Assembly: GCA_964402325.1 (NCBI GenBank)
Contig: CAYOBI010000005.1
Location: forward strand, 11,485 to 75,484
Origin: Raineyella sp964402325
GTDB taxonomy: Bacteria; Actinomycetota; Actinomycetes; Propionibacteriales; Propionibacteriaceae
Length of the DNA stretch: 64,000 nt
Direction: 5' to 3'
This document shows, piece by piece, positions 18,883 to 26,874 of this stretch (positions are counted from its first letter, which is position 1; the number at the start of each line of letters is the position of its first letter). The notes beneath the pieces were generated by a model, which saw nothing but the letters and a program-made list of their open reading frames with translations, made no database searches and had not been told where the DNA came from. The position numbers were made by a program, and so were the translations under genes.

Positions 18883-20874
18883 TCACAGCAGGGAAGCGGC
18901 CAGCTCCTCGGCGAGTCCGGCGATCTCCTCGGGACGCGGCGGGCCCGGTGGCGGTTCGACCGGGCGGGGCCTGGCCCGCGGCCGGGTCGGGGCGGTGACC
19001 AACCGGCCGGCGGAGTCCTCGGCGGCGGGGGAGAGGCCCAGCTGGTGCAGCAGGCCGACCACCTCGTCCGCCTCGGCGTCGGCGACGATCACCCCCGGTG
19101 CGAGCCGGCGCAGCCCGAGCGGCCCGGCCTCGGGATGGTTGAGCAGCTGGGTGACCACGGCCGCGTCGTCGGTCTGGATCCAGGCCCCGACGCTGCCCAC
19201 CCGGATCCGGCCGTGCCGGCGGGCGACGTCGCCGACCAGGTACTCCAGCGGCTGCGGCACCCCGGTGCTGGAGTGCTCCGTGAGCCAGCCGAGCACCCGG
19301 TCGGCCGACCAGCCCGCGTCGAAGGCCCGGCGCAGCGACGCCTGGCTGAACCGGAACACCCCACCCGCCCCGCGCGACTCCTGGTCCGCCAGCAGCCGGG
19401 CGACCCGACTGGTGGCGTGGTCGAGGGGGCCGGGGGCGACGGCGGTGAGGTCGGACTGCAGGATCAGCTCGGCGACCGGCTCGGGGAACTCCGCGGCCAG
19501 CTCGGGCGGCATCGACGCCTCGTCGTCGGCCGCGACCCCCATCAGGCCGGTCACCGCGTCCAGTGCCTGCAGGCCGAGCCAGCCCGCCTCCTCCCACCAC
19601 TGGGCGATCATCCCCGCGAGGTCCAGCTGGGAGGCCAGCGCCGGCCGGTGCCAGGCGTACGCCTCCGCCAGCGGGGCGGCCCCGACCAGGGTGCCGGGGC
19701 CGACGTCGGCGCAGACCCCGATCAGTCCACGGCGCAGGTCCGCCGCGCCGCGCCAGTCGGCGTCCGGGCCCAGGGCGTGCGCCTTGGGGCGGACCGACCA
19801 GTGGTACCAGCGCAGGGTGCCGGTCCAGACCCGGACCAGGTCGGTCCAGCGGTCCACCGACGGCCGTTCGAGCCACTGGTCGAACGCCGGGGTCGGCAGC
19901 AGCGTCTCCGCGTTGACCTGGTTCACCAGCCCGGCGGCCCAGGCCAGCTCGACCACCAGGGCGGCGTACGCCTGGGATCGGGCCAGGTGGGCGGCCGGCA
20001 GCCGGAGCAGCGACACGACCCCGCCGAGGTCCTTGGCCGACAGGCTGCCGTCGCGCAGCAGCCGTACGTCCAGGTCGGGCAGGGAGGAGACGAGCTGTTC
20101 CACGTCGCGCAGCAGGGTGATCGCCGCGCCGACCCCGGCCCGGTCGATCAGCTCGGCCCGGCGCCGGCGGCCGGCGCCCAGGTCGGGCGGGGTGGGCTGC
20201 GGCAGGGTACGGACCAGCCGGTGCCCGCGCAGGTGCCAGGCGACCTCGCGGGGCATCACCACCGTGTCGTGGTCCAGCGGCCGCAGCAGGCCGTGCGCGA
20301 GCGCCACCTCCATCGGGGTGGCGGCGGTGTCCGGGGTCACCTCGCGATCGGCGTTCTTCACCCGGCCGGTCGGCGGGCCCCAGGTGAGCTGGTCGAGCAG
20401 CGGCCGGACGACGTCGCCGGCAGCGGCCAGGGCCTGCTCGACCTCGGTCTCCGCGAGCGGGTGCGCCGACGGGTCGGCAAGCCCGGCGGGCCAGGGACCG
20501 AACGCGGTCCGGGCCGGGACGAGCAGGTGCAGGTCGTGGTCGGGACCCCAGACCAGGCCCCGGCCGCGCAGGTCCGCGATGCCGCGGCGCACGGACAGCT
20601 CGTCGGTGGTGCCGAGCAGGTCGGCGACGGCGGCCCGTCCGGTGCCGTCCGGCAGGGCGGCCAGGGCCTCGGCGACCACGTGCTGCCAGGCGTTCAGCCG
20701 GTGCAGGGCGTTCAGCGTCGAACCGCCGGTGGTCATCCGGATGACCAGGTCGCCGACCGAGCGGGGCGGCGGCATGCACAGGTCCGGTCGGGCGGCCAGC
20801 AGGGAGGCGAAGTCGTCGGCGGACCAGCCGCGCAGTGACTCGGCCAGGGAACGCGGGGCGTCCCGGCGGCTCAT
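18883..20874 (-). CDS. Helicase-associated protein (XPB/Ssl2-like N-terminal domain)
   Basis: A 663-aa protein of the actinobacterial family found next to XPB. It starts MSRRDAPRSLAESLRGWSADDFASLLAARPDLCMPPP, a conserved segment of the family. Winged-helix-like repeats follow, and the C-terminal third (AAVVTQLLNHPEAGPLGLRRLAPGVIVADAEADEVVGLLHQLGL) resembles the XPB/Ssl2 damage-recognition-like domain. No helicase motifs are present. ATG 20874 overlaps the stop of the upstream membrane-protein gene (ATGA). A regulatory or loading role for XPB is inference. Confidence 0.82.
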   Translation of the reverse strand: MSRRDAPRSLAESLRGWSADDFASLLAARPDLCMPPPRSVGDLVIRMTTGGSTLNALHRLNAWQHVVAEALAALPDGTGRAAVADLLGTTDELSVRRGIADLRGRGLVWGPDHDLHLLVPARTAFGPWPAGLADPSAHPLAETEVEQALAAAGDVVRPLLDQLTWGPPTGRVKNADREVTPDTAATPMEVALAHGLLRPLDHDTVVMPREVAWHLRGHRLVRTLPQPTPPDLGAGRRRRAELIDRAGVGAAITLLRDVEQLVSSLPDLDVRLLRDGSLSAKDLGGVVSLLRLPAAHLARSQAYAALVVELAWAAGLVNQVNAETLLPTPAFDQWLERPSVDRWTDLVRVWTGTLRWYHWSVRPKAHALGPDADWRGAADLRRGLIGVCADVGPGTLVGAAPLAEAYAWHRPALASQLDLAGMIAQWWEEAGWLGLQALDAVTGLMGVAADDEASMPPELAAEFPEPVAELILQSDLTAVAPGPLDHATSRVARLLADQESRGAGGVFRFSQASLRRAFDAGWSADRVLGWLTEHSSTGVPQPLEYLVGDVARRHGRIRVGSVGAWIQTDDAAVVTQLLNHPEAGPLGLRRLAPGVIVADAEADEVVGLLHQLGLSPAAEDSAGRLVTAPTRPRARPRPVEPPPGPPRPEEIAGLAEELAASLL

Positions 20875-21611
20875 CGCAGCAACCCGTCGATCGTGGTCCG
20901 GCGTCGCCGCTCGGCCTCCAGCTCGGCGCGCCGGCGCAGGTACCAGGTCGCCAGCACCAGGCTGTACACCAGCCCGACGAACCGCGACATCCCGGCCAGG
21001 AAGATCCAGTCCCGGCCCACCAGGGCGAACAGCAGCAGCAACGAGCCGAGCAGCCCCGCGACGATCCGCGACAGCGTCCGGGCGCCCGGATGGATCCCGG
21101 ACAGCGACCCGAGCAGGGCGGAGCCGGCCAGGACAGTGGCGGTGACCCAGGGCCCGGCCAGCGCCCCGACGACGAACAGCACCGCCGGCAGCAGCAGCCA
21201 CCGGCTGGTGCGCACCTGGCGGTCCAGGTCGGGGAAGCCGGTCCCCTGCGCCTCCCGGAACGGCGGGAAGGTCGGGATCGGCACCGGCGGCTCCGGTTCC
21301 GGCTCGGCCTGGGGGCTGGCGTGCACGGATCGCCACGGCGAGGCGGCCCGCCGGACCCGGGCGACGGCCGGGAAGGGCGCGTACGGGTCCCGGGTGGCGG
21401 CCCGTACGGGGACCAGCCCGGCCAGCGGGACCGCCGCCTCGGGTGCCTCGAATGCCGGTGGGGTCGGGCCGGTGGCGGACACCTCCGCCGGTGACAGGGC
21501 GGGCTCGGGGCCCGCGTCCCGGGCGGTGGCGAAAGGGGGTGCGACCGCGGGATCGTACCCCGTCGGAGGCGCGAGTGGTGCGTACTCGGGGCCGTCCTGC
21601 CAGGTCGCCAT
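20871..21611 (-). CDS. Hypothetical membrane protein upstream of the helicase pair
   Basis: A 246-aa protein, ATG 21611. The first 130 residues are Pro/Ala-rich, acidic and probably disordered. Three or four transmembrane segments follow (LLLPAVLFVVGALAGPWVTATVLAGSALLG; IVAGLLGSLLLLFALVG; WIFLAGMSRFVGLVYSLVLATWYL). The tail is basic (RRRAELEAERRRR). No known family. Its stop overlaps the start of the helicase-associated gene by four bases, so the three genes form one transcript. Confidence 0.65.
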   Translation of the reverse strand: MATWQDGPEYAPLAPPTGYDPAVAPPFATARDAGPEPALSPAEVSATGPTPPAFEAPEAAVPLAGLVPVRAATRDPYAPFPAVARVRRAASPWRSVHASPQAEPEPEPPVPIPTFPPFREAQGTGFPDLDRQVRTSRWLLLPAVLFVVGALAGPWVTATVLAGSALLGSLSGIHPGARTLSRIVAGLLGSLLLLFALVGRDWIFLAGMSRFVGLVYSLVLATWYLRRRAELEAERRRRTTIDGLLR

Positions 21612-21651
21612 GGCCTCGATGCTACCCGGGCCCGGACGTACGATGATCGGC

Positions 21652-22494
21652 ATGACCGTCGCCGAGCCGGACCTGCTGACAGTGCGCCTGCGCGCACTCC
21701 GGGAGGCGCTGTCCGGGCTGCCCGGCCTGGTGGTCGCCTACTCCGGCGGTGCGGACTCGGCCTTCCTGCTGGCCGCCGCGGTCCGCGCGCTGGGCGCCGA
21801 CCGGGTGCTCGCCGCGACCGGGATCTCCGGCTCGCTGCCGCAGGACGAACGCGGCCCGGCCGCGGACTTCGCCGCCTCGCTGGGGGTGCAGACCTGGACC
21901 CCCAGCACGCACGAGATCGACCGGGACGGCTACCGGGCCAACGCCGGCGATCGCTGCTACTTCTGCAAGACCGAGCTGCTGGAGGTGCTGGCCCCGGAGG
22001 CGGCCCGGCGCGGCTGGCCGGTCGCGACCGGCACCAACGCCGACGACGTGGTCGCCGGGTTCCGGCCCGGCATCCGGGCGGCGGCCGAGCACCACGCCCT
22101 CACCCCGCTGGCCGATGCCGGGCTGACCAAGGACCAGGTCCGGGCCGCCTCGGCCGGCTGGGGGCTGGCCACCTGGGACAAGCCGGCCGCCGCCTGTCTG
22201 GCGTCCCGGATCGCGTACGGCCTGGAGGTGACCCCGGCCCGGCTGGCCCGGGTCGAGCGGGCCGAAGCGGGCATCCGGGCCCTGCTGCCGGGCGTCCGTG
22301 ACCTGCGGGTCCGAGACCTCGGCGACCGGGCCCGGGTCGAGCTCGATCCCGCCGCCCTGGCCGGCCTGGACGACCGGGCCCGGGGCGGGGTGGACCGGGT
22401 ACTGGCCGCCGAGGGGCTCACCGGGGTGGAGATCGCGGCGTTCCGGTCCGGGTCGATGAACGACCTGCTGGCCGATCCGCAGCGATATCGCTGA
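21652..22494 (+). CDS. larE: ATP-dependent sacrificial sulfur transferase LarE
   Basis: PP-loop ATPase of about 280 aa. VVAYSGGADSAFLLAAA is the SGGxDS ATP-pyrophosphatase motif. GDRCYFCKTELL holds the conserved Cys residues, one of which is probably the sulfur donor. ATGTNADD and PAAACLASRI complete the family pattern. LarE supplies sulfur to the nickel-pincer cofactor of lactate racemase. larA, larB and larC are not in this window, so LarE may serve an enzyme encoded elsewhere. Start ATG 21652; ATG 21643 is an alternative. It diverges from the membrane-protein gene. Confidence 0.88.
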   Translation: MTVAEPDLLTVRLRALREALSGLPGLVVAYSGGADSAFLLAAAVRALGADRVLAATGISGSLPQDERGPAADFAASLGVQTWTPSTHEIDRDGYRANAGDRCYFCKTELLEVLAPEAARRGWPVATGTNADDVVAGFRPGIRAAAEHHALTPLADAGLTKDQVRAASAGWGLATWDKPAAACLASRIAYGLEVTPARLARVERAEAGIRALLPGVRDLRVRDLGDRARVELDPAALAGLDDRARGGVDRVLAAEGLTGVEIAAFRSGSMNDLLADPQRYR

Positions 22495-22730
22495 CGGATC
22501 GCCGACGACCCGAGGTGCTCCGCCGCCGGGTATGCTGGGGCTTCCGGACCCTGCCAGGAGTTCTTCCGGGCGGCGGTCACCCCTGCTGCACCCGGTCGCG
22601 CCCCCGGCGGGATCGGGTACTCGCGCGACCCCGGTCGCCCCGCCCGCCGGACTTCCAGACCATTCAGCCGGATCGGACGCTGCAGTCGGACAAGGCAGCC
22701 AGTCGATCCAGACGGACAAGTGAGGTTGCT

Positions 22731-23114
22731 GTGCCCACTGGCAAGGTGCGGTTCTACGACGCCGAGAAGGGCTTCGGATTCCTGACCAAGGACGGCGGCG
22801 GGGACGTCTACGTACGTTCCAACGCCCTTCCCGAGGGCGTGACGACGCTCAAGCCCGGGCAGCGGGTGGAGTTCGGCGTGATCGAGGGACGCAAGGGCGA
22901 GCAGGCGCTCAGCCTGCATCTGGTCGACAAGCCGGTGTCGGTCGCCAAGGCCTCCCGGAAGAAGCCCGAGGACATGGCCGTCATCGTCGAGGACCTGATC
23001 AAGATGCTCGACCACCTCGCCGCCAGCTACCGCCGCGGTCACTTCCCGGACGCCAAGTCGGCGGAGCGTACGGCGCACGTGCTGCGCGGCATCGCCGACG
23101 AGCTGGAGCTGTGA
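22731..23114 (+). CDS. Cold-shock domain protein with C-terminal extension
   Basis: A 127-aa protein with GTG 22731. Residues 1-66 are a cold-shock OB fold with RNP1 (KGFGFLT). RNP2 is modified to DVYVRSNAL where most Csp proteins have VFVHFSA. A helical 60-residue extension follows (EDMAVIVEDLIKMLDHLAASYRRGHFP), as in the larger actinobacterial Csp group. It binds nucleic acid, probably RNA. The 236-base region upstream has a TATGCT -10-like box near 22530 and could be a long 5' leader. DUF3027 follows directly, a conserved pairing. Confidence 0.88.
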   Translation: MPTGKVRFYDAEKGFGFLTKDGGGDVYVRSNALPEGVTTLKPGQRVEFGVIEGRKGEQALSLHLVDKPVSVAKASRKKPEDMAVIVEDLIKMLDHLAASYRRGHFPDAKSAERTAHVLRGIADELEL

Positions 23115-23132
23115 CCTACGCGAGGGCGTGAC

Positions 23133-23948
23133 ATGATGACGGACATGGCAGCCTCCAGCGAACCCGAAGCCCGCAGGGCACCGCGACCGAAGCTGGACGC
23201 GGTGACCGCAGCGGCGGTGGACCTCGCCCGCGAGGCAGCGCTGGCGAGTTCCGGCACGCATGCGGTCGGCGAGCACCTCGGGACGATCGCGGAGGGTGAC
23301 CGGGTGGTCACCCACCTCTTCGAGTGCACCCATCCGGGCTACCGCGGCTGGCGGTGGAACGTCACCTTGGTCCGGGCCGCCCGGGCCAAGGTGCCGACGG
23401 TCGACGAGGTGGCCCTGCTGCCCGGCGCGGACGCCCTGCTGGCGCCCGCCTGGGTGCCGTGGGCCGACCGGGTCTCGCCCGATGACCTGACCCCCGGGCT
23501 GCTGATGCCGACCCCGGCCGAGGACGAGCGGCTGGAGCCGGGCTTCACCGGTGGCGACCACGCCGCCGACCGCGATCCGGCCGAGGCCTCGCAGACCCGC
23601 GCCGTGGTGGCCGAGCTCGGCCTGGGCCGGGAGCGGCTGCTGTCGCCGTACGGTCGGGAGGAGACCGCGGAACGCTGGCTGACCGGCGACGGCGGCCCGG
23701 ACAACCAGATGACCAAGCAGGCGCCCGGCCCGTGCGTCAGCTGCGGCTACTTCATCCGCCTGCAGGGCAGCCTGGGGACGATCTTCGGGGTCTGCGCCAA
23801 CCTGATGTCGCCCTCCGACGGGACCGTCGTGGCGGTCGACCACGGCTGCGGCGCCCACTCCGACGTGGCCGACGAGGCGCACGCGTCGGACCGGTCCGCG
23901 CCGGTCTGGGACACCATCACCGTCTCCGAGGGCTCCCTCTTCGACTGA
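23133..23948 (+). CDS. DUF3027 domain-containing protein
   Basis: A 271-aa (or 267-aa from the second Met) actinobacterial protein of unknown function. Conserved parts are RPKLDAVTAAAVDLAREAAL, FECTHPGYRGWRWNVTLVRA, VPWADRVSPDDL and a cysteine cluster (PCVSCGYFIR with GVCAN and DHGCGAHSD) that may bind zinc. It is soluble. It lies 18 bases after the cold-shock gene, a link seen in other Actinomycetes, so an RNA- or ribosome-related role is possible but unproven. Confidence 0.85.
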   Translation: MMTDMAASSEPEARRAPRPKLDAVTAAAVDLAREAALASSGTHAVGEHLGTIAEGDRVVTHLFECTHPGYRGWRWNVTLVRAARAKVPTVDEVALLPGADALLAPAWVPWADRVSPDDLTPGLLMPTPAEDERLEPGFTGGDHAADRDPAEASQTRAVVAELGLGRERLLSPYGREETAERWLTGDGGPDNQMTKQAPGPCVSCGYFIRLQGSLGTIFGVCANLMSPSDGTVVAVDHGCGAHSDVADEAHASDRSAPVWDTITVSEGSLFD

Positions 23949-23999
23949 CCGGTACAGCTCGACCCACCGGAACCGTGCCGCGCCTCGGTGTTTCCTGAG

Positions 24000-24014
24000 T
24001 GGTCCATGAGACCA
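24000..24014. promoter_or_regulatory. Short inverted repeat upstream of the purine permease
   Basis: TGGTC-CATGA-GACCA, a perfect 5-bp inverted repeat 32 bases before the permease start. It could be an operator. No riboswitch fold of a known purine class is apparent. Confidence 0.3.
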
Positions 24015-24045
24015 ACACGTAACGTACGACCAATAGGCTGCCGCC

Positions 24046-25536
24046 ATGGAATCTGCTGCATCCACCACGGCACCCACCCCCACCGGACAGGGGGAGCGCG
24101 GCGTCCTGGACCGTTGGTTCGAGCTCACCGCGCGGGGATCGACCCTCGGCCGCGAGGTCCGCGGCGGTCTGGTCACCTTCTTCGCGATGGCGTACATCAT
24201 CGCCCTGAACCCCGCCATCATCGGCACCGTCCCTGACATCAACGGCAACCTGATCACCGGCCAGCCGGTCACGGACGCCAACATCGCTGTCTCCAAGGCG
24301 GCCGTCGCCGCCGTCACCGCACTGATCGCCGGTGTGATGACGATCCTGATGGGCGTCGTGGGTCGTTATCCCCTCGCCCTGGCCGCCGGCCTCGGCCTGA
24401 ACGCACTGCTGGCCTACACCCTGGCCCCGATGATGACCTGGCCGCAGGCGATGGGCCTGGTCGTGCTCGAGGGCGCCCTGATCACCGTCCTGGTGCTCAC
24501 CGGCTTCCGGACCGCCGTGTTCAAGGCCGTCCCGGCCTTCATGCGGGCCGCGATCAGCGTCGGCATCGGTGTCTTCATCACCTTCGTCGGCCTGGTCGAC
24601 GGCGGCGTGATCCGTCCCGCCGAAGGCACCCCGGTCACCCTCGGCATCAACGGCAGTCTGCAGGGCTGGCCGATCGGGATCTTCCTGTTCGGCCTGCTGC
24701 TCGCCGCGGTGCTCTACACCCGCAACGTCCGCGGCAGCCTGCTGATCGCCATCATCGTCACCACGATCGTCGCGGTGCTGGTCCAGACCGTCACACCGCT
24801 GGGCACCGTCTTCGGTGGCCAGGTCGACGGCTGGAAGTCCAACCCGCCGGTGCTCGGCTCCTGGCATGCGCCCGACTTCCGGCTGCTCGGCAACGTCGAC
24901 GTCTTCGGCGCCTTCACCCAGCGCGGCCTCACCGCCCTGGGCGTCGTGCTGCTGATCTTCTCCCTGCTGCTGGCGGACTTCTTCGACACCATGGGCACCG
25001 TGGTGGCCGTCGGTGCCGAGGGCAAGCTGCTCGACGGCAAGGGCAACCCGCCGCACCTCGGCGGCATCCTCGTCGTCGACTCGCTCGCCGCGATGTTCGG
25101 CGGCCTCGGCTCGTCCTCCTCGAACACCTCCTACATCGAGTCGATCTCCGGTGTCGCCGAGGGTGCCCGGACCGGCATCGCCTCGATCGTCACCGGCGCC
25201 TGCTTCCTGGTCGCCATCGTGGCCTCCCCGGTCGTCTCGCTGATCCCGGCCGAGGCCGTTTCCCCGGTGCTGGTCATCGTCGGCGCGCTGATGATGTCGA
25301 GCGTCACCGAGATCAAGTGGTCGCGAATGGAACAGGCCATCCCGGCCTTCCTGACCATCGTGTTCATGCCGTTCGCCTACTCCATCACCGTCGGCATCGG
25401 CATCGGCTTCATCATGCTGGTCATCCTCGAGATCGCCAAGGGCCGCGCCCGCGAGGTGCACCCGCTGATGTGGGTCGTCTCCGGCCTGTTCGTCATCTAC
25501 TTCCTGCAGGGTCTGCTCGGCCAGATCGTCGCCTGA
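24046..25536 (+). CDS. NCS2-family purine permease (AzgA/PbuG type)
   Basis: A 496-aa inner-membrane protein with about 14 hydrophobic segments. GGLVTFFAMAYIIALNPAI, LGLNALLAYTL and SSSSNTSYIESISGVAEGARTGIASIVTG are signatures of the AzgA/PbuG branch, which imports adenine, guanine and hypoxanthine with protons. Start ATG 24046. It stands alone between DUF3027 and the convergent LysR-like gene; the substrate among purines cannot be fixed from sequence alone. Confidence 0.9.
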   Translation: MESAASTTAPTPTGQGERGVLDRWFELTARGSTLGREVRGGLVTFFAMAYIIALNPAIIGTVPDINGNLITGQPVTDANIAVSKAAVAAVTALIAGVMTILMGVVGRYPLALAAGLGLNALLAYTLAPMMTWPQAMGLVVLEGALITVLVLTGFRTAVFKAVPAFMRAAISVGIGVFITFVGLVDGGVIRPAEGTPVTLGINGSLQGWPIGIFLFGLLLAAVLYTRNVRGSLLIAIIVTTIVAVLVQTVTPLGTVFGGQVDGWKSNPPVLGSWHAPDFRLLGNVDVFGAFTQRGLTALGVVLLIFSLLLADFFDTMGTVVAVGAEGKLLDGKGNPPHLGGILVVDSLAAMFGGLGSSSSNTSYIESISGVAEGARTGIASIVTGACFLVAIVASPVVSLIPAEAVSPVLVIVGALMMSSVTEIKWSRMEQAIPAFLTIVFMPFAYSITVGIGIGFIMLVILEIAKGRAREVHPLMWVVSGLFVIYFLQGLLGQIVA

Positions 25537-25593
25537 CGACGCAGCGCCCTGTCCCCACGGGTCCCGGCCCGCAGGTCGCCCGACGCCTCGGCG

Positions 25594-26307
25594 TCAGCGG
25601 CGGCCCGTGCGCCGGGGCCCGCTCTTCTTCCGCGGGGCCGGCTTCGGGGCGGGGGCGGGGACCGGTTCGCCCGGTACGGGGGACCGGGAGCTGTTCGCGG
25701 TCCGGCCGCGGACGATGCCGATGAAGAAGTCGGTCCGCCCGTCGGAGCGGTCGGCCGGCCAGGCCAGGCCGACCCGGGACCGGGCGACGCCGGTGACCGG
25801 GCGGGCGGTGACCTCCTTGCGGTGGTGCAGCCGGGCCAGCGACCTCGGCACGATGACGATGCCGGTGCCGGCCGCGACCGTCGCGATCGCCTGCTCCAGG
25901 GTCAGCCCGGGCACCGGGTGGCGGGTGCCGTCGGCGACCTCGGTGGCGACGTCGCGCCAGGCGGGCACCTCGTCGGGGTCCTGCAGCAGGTGTTCCTCGG
26001 AGAGGTCGGTGACGTCGACGGTGTCGTACGCCGCGACCGGGTGGTCGGTCGGCACCACGACGACCGGCTCCTCCTCGTACAGCGGGATCACCGACAGCCC
26101 GTCCGGCGGCACCGGCAGCCGGACCAGCGACATGTCGGCGCGGCCGTCCCGGAGCACCGCCAGTTGGTCCTCGTCGGGGACCGGCAGCAGCTCGAGGGGC
26201 ACCCGGCGGACCCGTTCGCGCCACTTGCGCGCCCAGGTGTCGGGGGAGACCCCGGGGACGAACGCGATCCGTAGCGGCGGGGGGACCTCGGGCGGGACTG
26301 CGGACAT
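25594..26307 (-). CDS. LysR-type substrate-binding domain protein without HTH
   Basis: A 237-aa protein consisting only of the periplasmic-binding-like effector domain of LysR regulators. LRIAFVPGVSPDTWARKW starts at residue 12, GRADMSLVRLP and GTGIVIVPRSLARL are typical, and no N-terminal winged helix is present. The last 40 residues are a Pro/Lys/Arg-rich tail that may bind nucleic acid. It is divergent from the DUF5997 gene, an association I know from other Actinomycetes. The start (ATG 26307) is firm because no upstream in-frame HTH exists. Confidence 0.82.
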   Translation of the reverse strand: MSAVPPEVPPPLRIAFVPGVSPDTWARKWRERVRRVPLELLPVPDEDQLAVLRDGRADMSLVRLPVPPDGLSVIPLYEEEPVVVVPTDHPVAAYDTVDVTDLSEEHLLQDPDEVPAWRDVATEVADGTRHPVPGLTLEQAIATVAAGTGIVIVPRSLARLHHRKEVTARPVTGVARSRVGLAWPADRSDGRTDFFIGIVRGRTANSSRSPVPGEPVPAPAPKPAPRKKSGPRRTGRR

Positions 26308-26355
26308 CCTTGATCCTCCTCGTCGGCCGGCTGGCGGCCACCCTAGTCTGGTGGG

Positions 26356-26727
26356 GTGACGAAGTCAGCGCACTCCCAGAGCATGAAGCCGGCGACGGCC
26401 GCCCGCAAGCTCGGCATCCATCTGCCGGCCGCCCCCGAGGAGTTCCGGCAGGGCGAGGTGACCCGCGAGGAGCTCAACGCCCTGATCGCCGAGCCGCCGG
26501 CCTGGCTGGTAGAGCTGCGCCGCAACGGCCCCTACCCGCGTGCCGAGGTGGCCCGCAAGCTCGGCGTGTCCAACTCCGGGCTGGCCCGGGCCGGGATCAC
26601 CGAGGCGCTGACCGCCGACCAGATCCAGGAACTGCTCCGGACCATGCCGGCGTGGCTGGTCCGGGAGCGCTCCACCCAGGCCGAGGTGCGCGCCGAGAAC
26701 GCCCGGCTGAACGCCGAGCGGCGCTGA
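26356..26727 (+). CDS. DUF5997 family protein
   Basis: A 123-aa actinobacterial protein with GTG 26356. KPATAARKLGIHLPAAPEEFRQGEVTREELNAL and PAWLVELRRNGPYPRAEVARKLGVSNSGLARAGI are conserved. The second segment looks like a helix-turn-helix, so it may supply the DNA-binding function missing from the divergent LysR-like protein (48 bases away). That partnership is inference. No membrane or export signal. Confidence 0.82.
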   Translation: MTKSAHSQSMKPATAARKLGIHLPAAPEEFRQGEVTREELNALIAEPPAWLVELRRNGPYPRAEVARKLGVSNSGLARAGITEALTADQIQELLRTMPAWLVRERSTQAEVRAENARLNAERR

Positions 26728-26874
26728 CCCGGGGCTTCCTCCGGTCCTGACCACGGGGGGCCCGGCCGGTGCGGACAGCGACGGCCGCGGGTCTACACTG
26801 CGGTGTGGTCCCCCTCACAACGGCGTGTCGGTGGCCCTCGAATCAGCCTCCTCCTCGGCCGCGAAGGTGTGTGC

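Noticed and set aside
18854..21697. 947-codon minus-strand ORF over the helicase-associated gene
   Set aside because: Arg/Pro/Gly-rich out-of-frame translation; the neighbouring frame encodes the recognisable protein.
23949..24045. Purine riboswitch before the NCS2 permease
   Set aside because: Only about 97 bases are available and the conserved purine-aptamer loops are not visible; a 5-bp inverted repeat is all that is seen.
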